Below are positions 59,633-64,000 of a stretch of DNA of 64,000 bases, one piece after another. This DNA comes from Chromobotia macracanthus (Eukaryota > Chordata > Actinopteri > Cypriniformes > Botiidae). The position numbers and the translations under genes were made by a program. The DNA is taken from contig JAZGTH010000063.1 of NCBI GenBank assembly GCA_036877525.1, forward strand, positions 372,001 to 436,000. The letters are read 5' to 3'. The notes under the pieces are model-generated. The model ran no database searches. It was given only the letters and a program-made list of their open reading frames with translations, and was not told the origin of the DNA. Every line of letters begins with the position of its first letter. The first letter of the stretch is position 1.

Positions 59633-62600
59633 TTAGTTTTACAAGCATGTGATTTAGTCAATGCTTAGACTTTGTTGCTGATGGTCAAAGATTTGCCACA
59701 CTCTCTTTATGGCACTTGTGATAAACTGGGTTTAATTAGGGTAGCTTGTGTATGCTAGGTATCAGATTTGAAATTGTGTGAATTTATTATTTTTTCAGGA
59801 TTTTTTTCAAGTTTGTTGCTTTTGTCAATCCCAGAAGAGCTTTGAATGTGTCACATCAGTTGTAATTGCTCTGGACGCAGAAGTTCCCCTGCGGCTTCAG
59901 TGCAAATGCACCCTCACAGTTCTCTCTTTCTCAGCAGTCGCATCACAGCTGCTGCCACTCTCAATAAAAGCTCAAAGAACTGCCAGTCCACACCAGCGGA
60001 CACCATCTTGGCTCTGTTTTCGACATGTTACACATTTTACATAAGTAATTGGCAGCAGGCTCCTGGTTGTCGCAGCTAATGCAGTTAGATAAGAGATAAT
60101 AAGACACATACCCACTCGATCACATGCTGTTTCTGTGAGTTTCCTGCGCTGGAGACAAAGACGCTGCATTGGGGTCTGCAGGAAGAATACACCGGTACTA
60201 AGGGTTCATGTCAGTCTGCAGGAGTCCATGTCACCAGCAAGAGGCCTTTCTGCACTTTTTAATTAAACATACAGGAAATTAAACAAAGCTGGGGGCCCGA
60301 TGTCCTCAGCAAATCTCCGTAAGGTCATTGCTTGTAGTGCATGTCAGCTGTTAGTATTTTGACCAGGTGGTTGAGAACAAAAAGGGCTCTAGAAGAATCC
60401 TGGAATGGAGACTGTGTAGTCTGAGGGTGTGTTTAAATTAGGTGTCCTCGCCGTTTCACAAGGGCACTTGTTCTCACACTTGGAGCAGCACTGTTTCTCT
60501 GCGGACACTCATTCCATTATGCACATAACAATTATAGCATGTTTTTTTTCCAGAGCATTCCTTCCACAGCATGCTGTTCTCATAAACTGGGGATCTGCTC
60601 ACAAGATTGATACTAGAGGACTGGCTCATTAACAGAGCCTATTAACCGTGTCCATGTGTGCATTCCCCAGAGCAGCGTGGGCCAAACTGGATGGACATGC
60701 CACAATATGAAGACTAATTACCTTTAAAAAAGGACCTCTCTGTAGGTCTGGAAGTGTCTGGCTCAGCTGAAGTTGCAGATTGGTGTGATTGTACAGCTGT
60801 TGTGTTGTGTGTGTGTGTAACCGTGTATAACGTGGTTCCTCTGCCTCTACATTTCTGGGGTGCATCTGAAAATGTGAATTGATGCACCTGCTCATATCTT
60901 TGCTTTTAAATCCACATAAAGAGAGAGATGTCATCTGTACTGGAGGGCTTGACTCAGTCAGGAATTGTATTATGGCTGAAAGTTTTCTTAAATCACAGTC
61001 AAAATTCAAAAATCAAAGTAGTCAAGATCTCAGATTAAATTAAATACAAATACAGTTCATTTAATATTAGTACCAGTAGTGGTATGAGCTTTGTTTGATA
61101 ATTATAAAAAACTAATGCTGATCTATATGAATGATATTTAATATTAAAGTTAGATAATTTTAATAATAAATAACTTATTCATACAGTTTTATTCTGATCT
61201 GTTGTGTTCTATTTTCACTGTAGAAGATTTTGAGAACAAACACATCAGTTGTTTAATGTTCTGCATGCTGTGAACTCTCTTGTGTTTGGCTGGGCAGGTG
61301 TCTGTTTCCTCAGGCAAAACATAAGAACGTGGGCCACCCAGTTTTCACAGGGTTATGTCACCAAAAGCATTTGTTGTCTGTATTTTCAACCCTTAGCCTG
61401 CTAACCCAACACATGCAGAAAGCAAAATGCTGAGAGACGATGCCTGTCCAGAGACTTGATGGAGGAAGAAAGGGCCAGAAGCTTTTCTTGTATGTAGCTT
61501 GCACTGTTTTTATAGCAGCATATGGCCACAAAGCTGTAAAACCTTAGAGCTGTGATATAACAGGTGGCTTCTGATTCAAAGCAGACAGCTTTCAGTATTG
61601 CCATGTTTTCTTTGTGAAATACATGAGAGTTCACCCAAATTTAAAATTCCATCCTTATTTTCTCTCTCATTTTCATCTCTCTCTTTATGGACCACAAATA
61701 AATGTTTTTTAACATTCTTAGCATTTTGAACCACGTAAGGGCGAGGGAATAACTTTCAGACACATAATTAATATAATTTAATAATAATTTTCAGACATGT
61801 TCACATTTTATCATACTAATAAGATGACGTAGCGATACCACTGAGGAAAATAATACTGCAATCGTAGCTTTGTAATGCAGTATTGTTTCTGTTTCTTACT
61901 TTTCCATGGCATTTATTTTGTGCCTCATCTGCTCAAAATAAGCCTCTGCGTGAGGCTTCTTTGTCCTGTGGAAGTATGTGAAGGTATTTTTACAGATACC
62001 ATAGCTTTGGTTTGTAATGTTAATTTATCAATTGGACAAATAAACAGTAGATGGGAAGTAGGCCAGACTTCCTCACACTGGAGCCTCTGGTCTGATACTA
62101 CAGCTGGTACTGAGGTAAATCTGATTTTGATCAGTTCTAACTCAATGAGAGCAGTTGCACAAGCCTTTTCTCTTTTTAACTCTCAAATGCTATGAAATGA
62201 AATCATCTCCATGCAGGTTGTCTAGGCATGAGAGCTGAATGGAAAAAAACATAAAGGGTCCCTGAGCCATGTTATTCTTCTTAGCCATAACATGTAAAAG
62301 GCAATTTTAGCAAATACTGTCTGCTTATAAATGTTACATTTGTGGTTGAGAGTATATAAAAATATATATAAAGAGGAAATATAAAGAGGTTTTCACTCAT
62401 GCAGGCACAGGCAAACTCTATAGATGTGATTGAGTTGGTTGGCACATGTGCTTTGTGCATACATTGTGCATTGTTCGTGCTGGTTTTCTGCTCATATATA
62501 TGGGGCGGCGCAAGGTCTCTGTGCGTCAAAGGTATTTCCCTTGTGAAGGACAGGAGGTTATGCGTTAAAATAGCATTTAGGCAGCCATTTATCACAACTC

Positions 62601-64000
62601 ATGCATTTAGCAGTGCTACTGTTGGTGTAACAGAGTAAATTTGTTCACCCTCCTACTGCGATAAATAGCTTTTTAGAATTTGAAAAGTGTGCACTGACAC
62701 CACGGTGTAGAATTTACATAGCACACACTGCTTCTAAACCTCCCTAACATTTCATCCTGTCAAAATGGTGTCATACATTGAGTTCTGTTGTGTATGTCAG
62801 GTATAGAAATTCAGTCTTCAGAAACACATTTTTAAACAGGAATATACTGGACAGAAAAGATTTTTATTTTATTGAAGTTTTTAATTTTAAAAGTATGTGG
62901 ACAATTGTTTGTGTGGGACCACAGTTTTCCAGTCAGTTCTGCAGAATAAAGAATAAAGTGAGGGGTGTCTCAACATGTAAAAAATGTATTTGATATTTTG
63001 GTTCACAGCTTTATCAGGTTTTTAGCTGGATCAGTTTGGCTCTTATCAGCTAGCTGTTGCTTTCTCTCGCACAAACTGAGATGCGATGTGTTCCTGTGTT
63101 CTAGCCTGTTCCTTATGATCTGACAGCTGTGCTTTTGAAATTCACCACACCTTTTAGCTCCACCTGTTATTAACATCATTTCAGCCTAAAACACTTGGTT
63201 ACTTTGGTTCCAGCTGCCTTTTCAAAAGCAACACAGTACAGTTTTGATTTTCATAAAAGAAGAAAAATCAGCTAATCTAATTTCAGTCAACTGACTGTGG
63301 CCTGTCAAGATTTTATATCATCTTTGTACTACATGCACATTCCTACAGGAGTCACAGAGCTCTCTCTGCATTGTCACAATGGGTTCTGCTTAATGTGCTG
63401 GCAGAACTTATCTCCAGTATGTCCTGAATAGAAACCCAAGCCTGACTGTACTTCAGAAGAAGAATTGGACTCTCCTCTAATTCCCCTCTTTTCTTTAATC
63501 AGTTTTCAATCTCCTCTTTACTTGGCCTAAACATAGAGTTTCTGTTCTTTGTAAATGCACAAGTAGCTACACTGGCAGCCATCAGATGATAAAAGTATTA
63601 CTTTCCAAGTCAGAAGCACCAAAGCAAAGGTTTGCTTTTAAACTGTTGAACACTGCATCTCTGAATGAGAAATGAATGACTTGAGGTATTTTGGAGTGTA
63701 TTGTAGATGTTCATTGCTCTTTTACACTAAGATTTACTGTTTAGAACCAAGTTGAAAGTATTTGTGCATCTTATCTGTTTAGTTAATCTCCAGCATTGTT
63801 TGTATTTTAGTTTGATAGTTTATCTAATGGAATAAAATTCATAGATTTTTTAAAAATACTTTTTGAAGCCACTGTATATATTTAAGAGCATATGAATATC
63901 TAATATTTCTATATTTCATAATAATGGAATCCAGTATGTTTCTGGTGCTGTATGTCAGTTCTGTGAGGAATCATGAAGGCGCTACACTTCTTCATATTCC
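59633..64000. other. Unique DNA to the window end, conserved-looking in part
   Basis: The part at 59950-60660 is less AT-rich and has words such as CACTTTTTAATTAAACATAC and GTTAGATAAGAGATAATAAG. It may be conserved non-coding sequence. AT-rich sequence follows, with a (GT)n run near 60800-60818. No exon or element is supported. Confidence 0.4.

Overview
The window is non-coding vertebrate DNA and almost certainly comes from a teleost fish. It is AT-rich with one short CpG island, and it has no operon-like gene packing and no long coding ORFs outside repeats. It carries teleost-type mobile elements: an L2/Rex1-like LINE, tRNA-derived SINEs, a Gypsy-like solo LTR, a hAT-like MITE and a common fish interspersed repeat with microsatellite edges. 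The SINE types would fit an ostariophysan (carp, characin or catfish group), but the sequence alone does not settle the species.

Layout: 1-4260 is the end of a long 77-bp satellite or minisatellite of about 55 copies, cut off by the window start. At 5089-5297 there is a CpG island with a short open frame on the + strand that looks like a first coding exon (21 codons, ending at a good GT donor). I do not recognise the protein. No second exon is convincing, so most of the rest is probably a very large first intron and/or intergenic DNA (inference). From 9626 to 11170 a 16-bp minisatellite is split by a dead, 5'-truncated LINE. At 13805-14820 is a 21-bp minisatellite of about 48 copies. At 18797-19922 is a large imperfect inverted repeat. 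At 25895-26225 a U1 snRNA pseudogene is joined to a tRNA-type SINE. At 34385-34745 is a 52-bp minisatellite that repeats a CCAAT box and an ETS-type site. At 35560-35995 is a 25-bp minisatellite with two alternating variants. At 46124-46565 is a solo LTR, and at 58461-59632 a hAT-like element with a SINE nested inside. The remainder is unique-looking AT-rich sequence with microsatellites and a few stretches that resemble conserved non-coding DNA.

No set of genes works together here. The main interest is in repeat biology. The 77-bp satellite seems to derive from the tRNA-like head of a fish SINE. The LINE appears to date the expansion of the 16-bp array. The U1-SINE join is a chimeric RNA-gene fossil. 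The 52-bp array multiplies transcription-factor-like motifs. All gene-structure statements are based on reading alone; no database search or transcript evidence was available.
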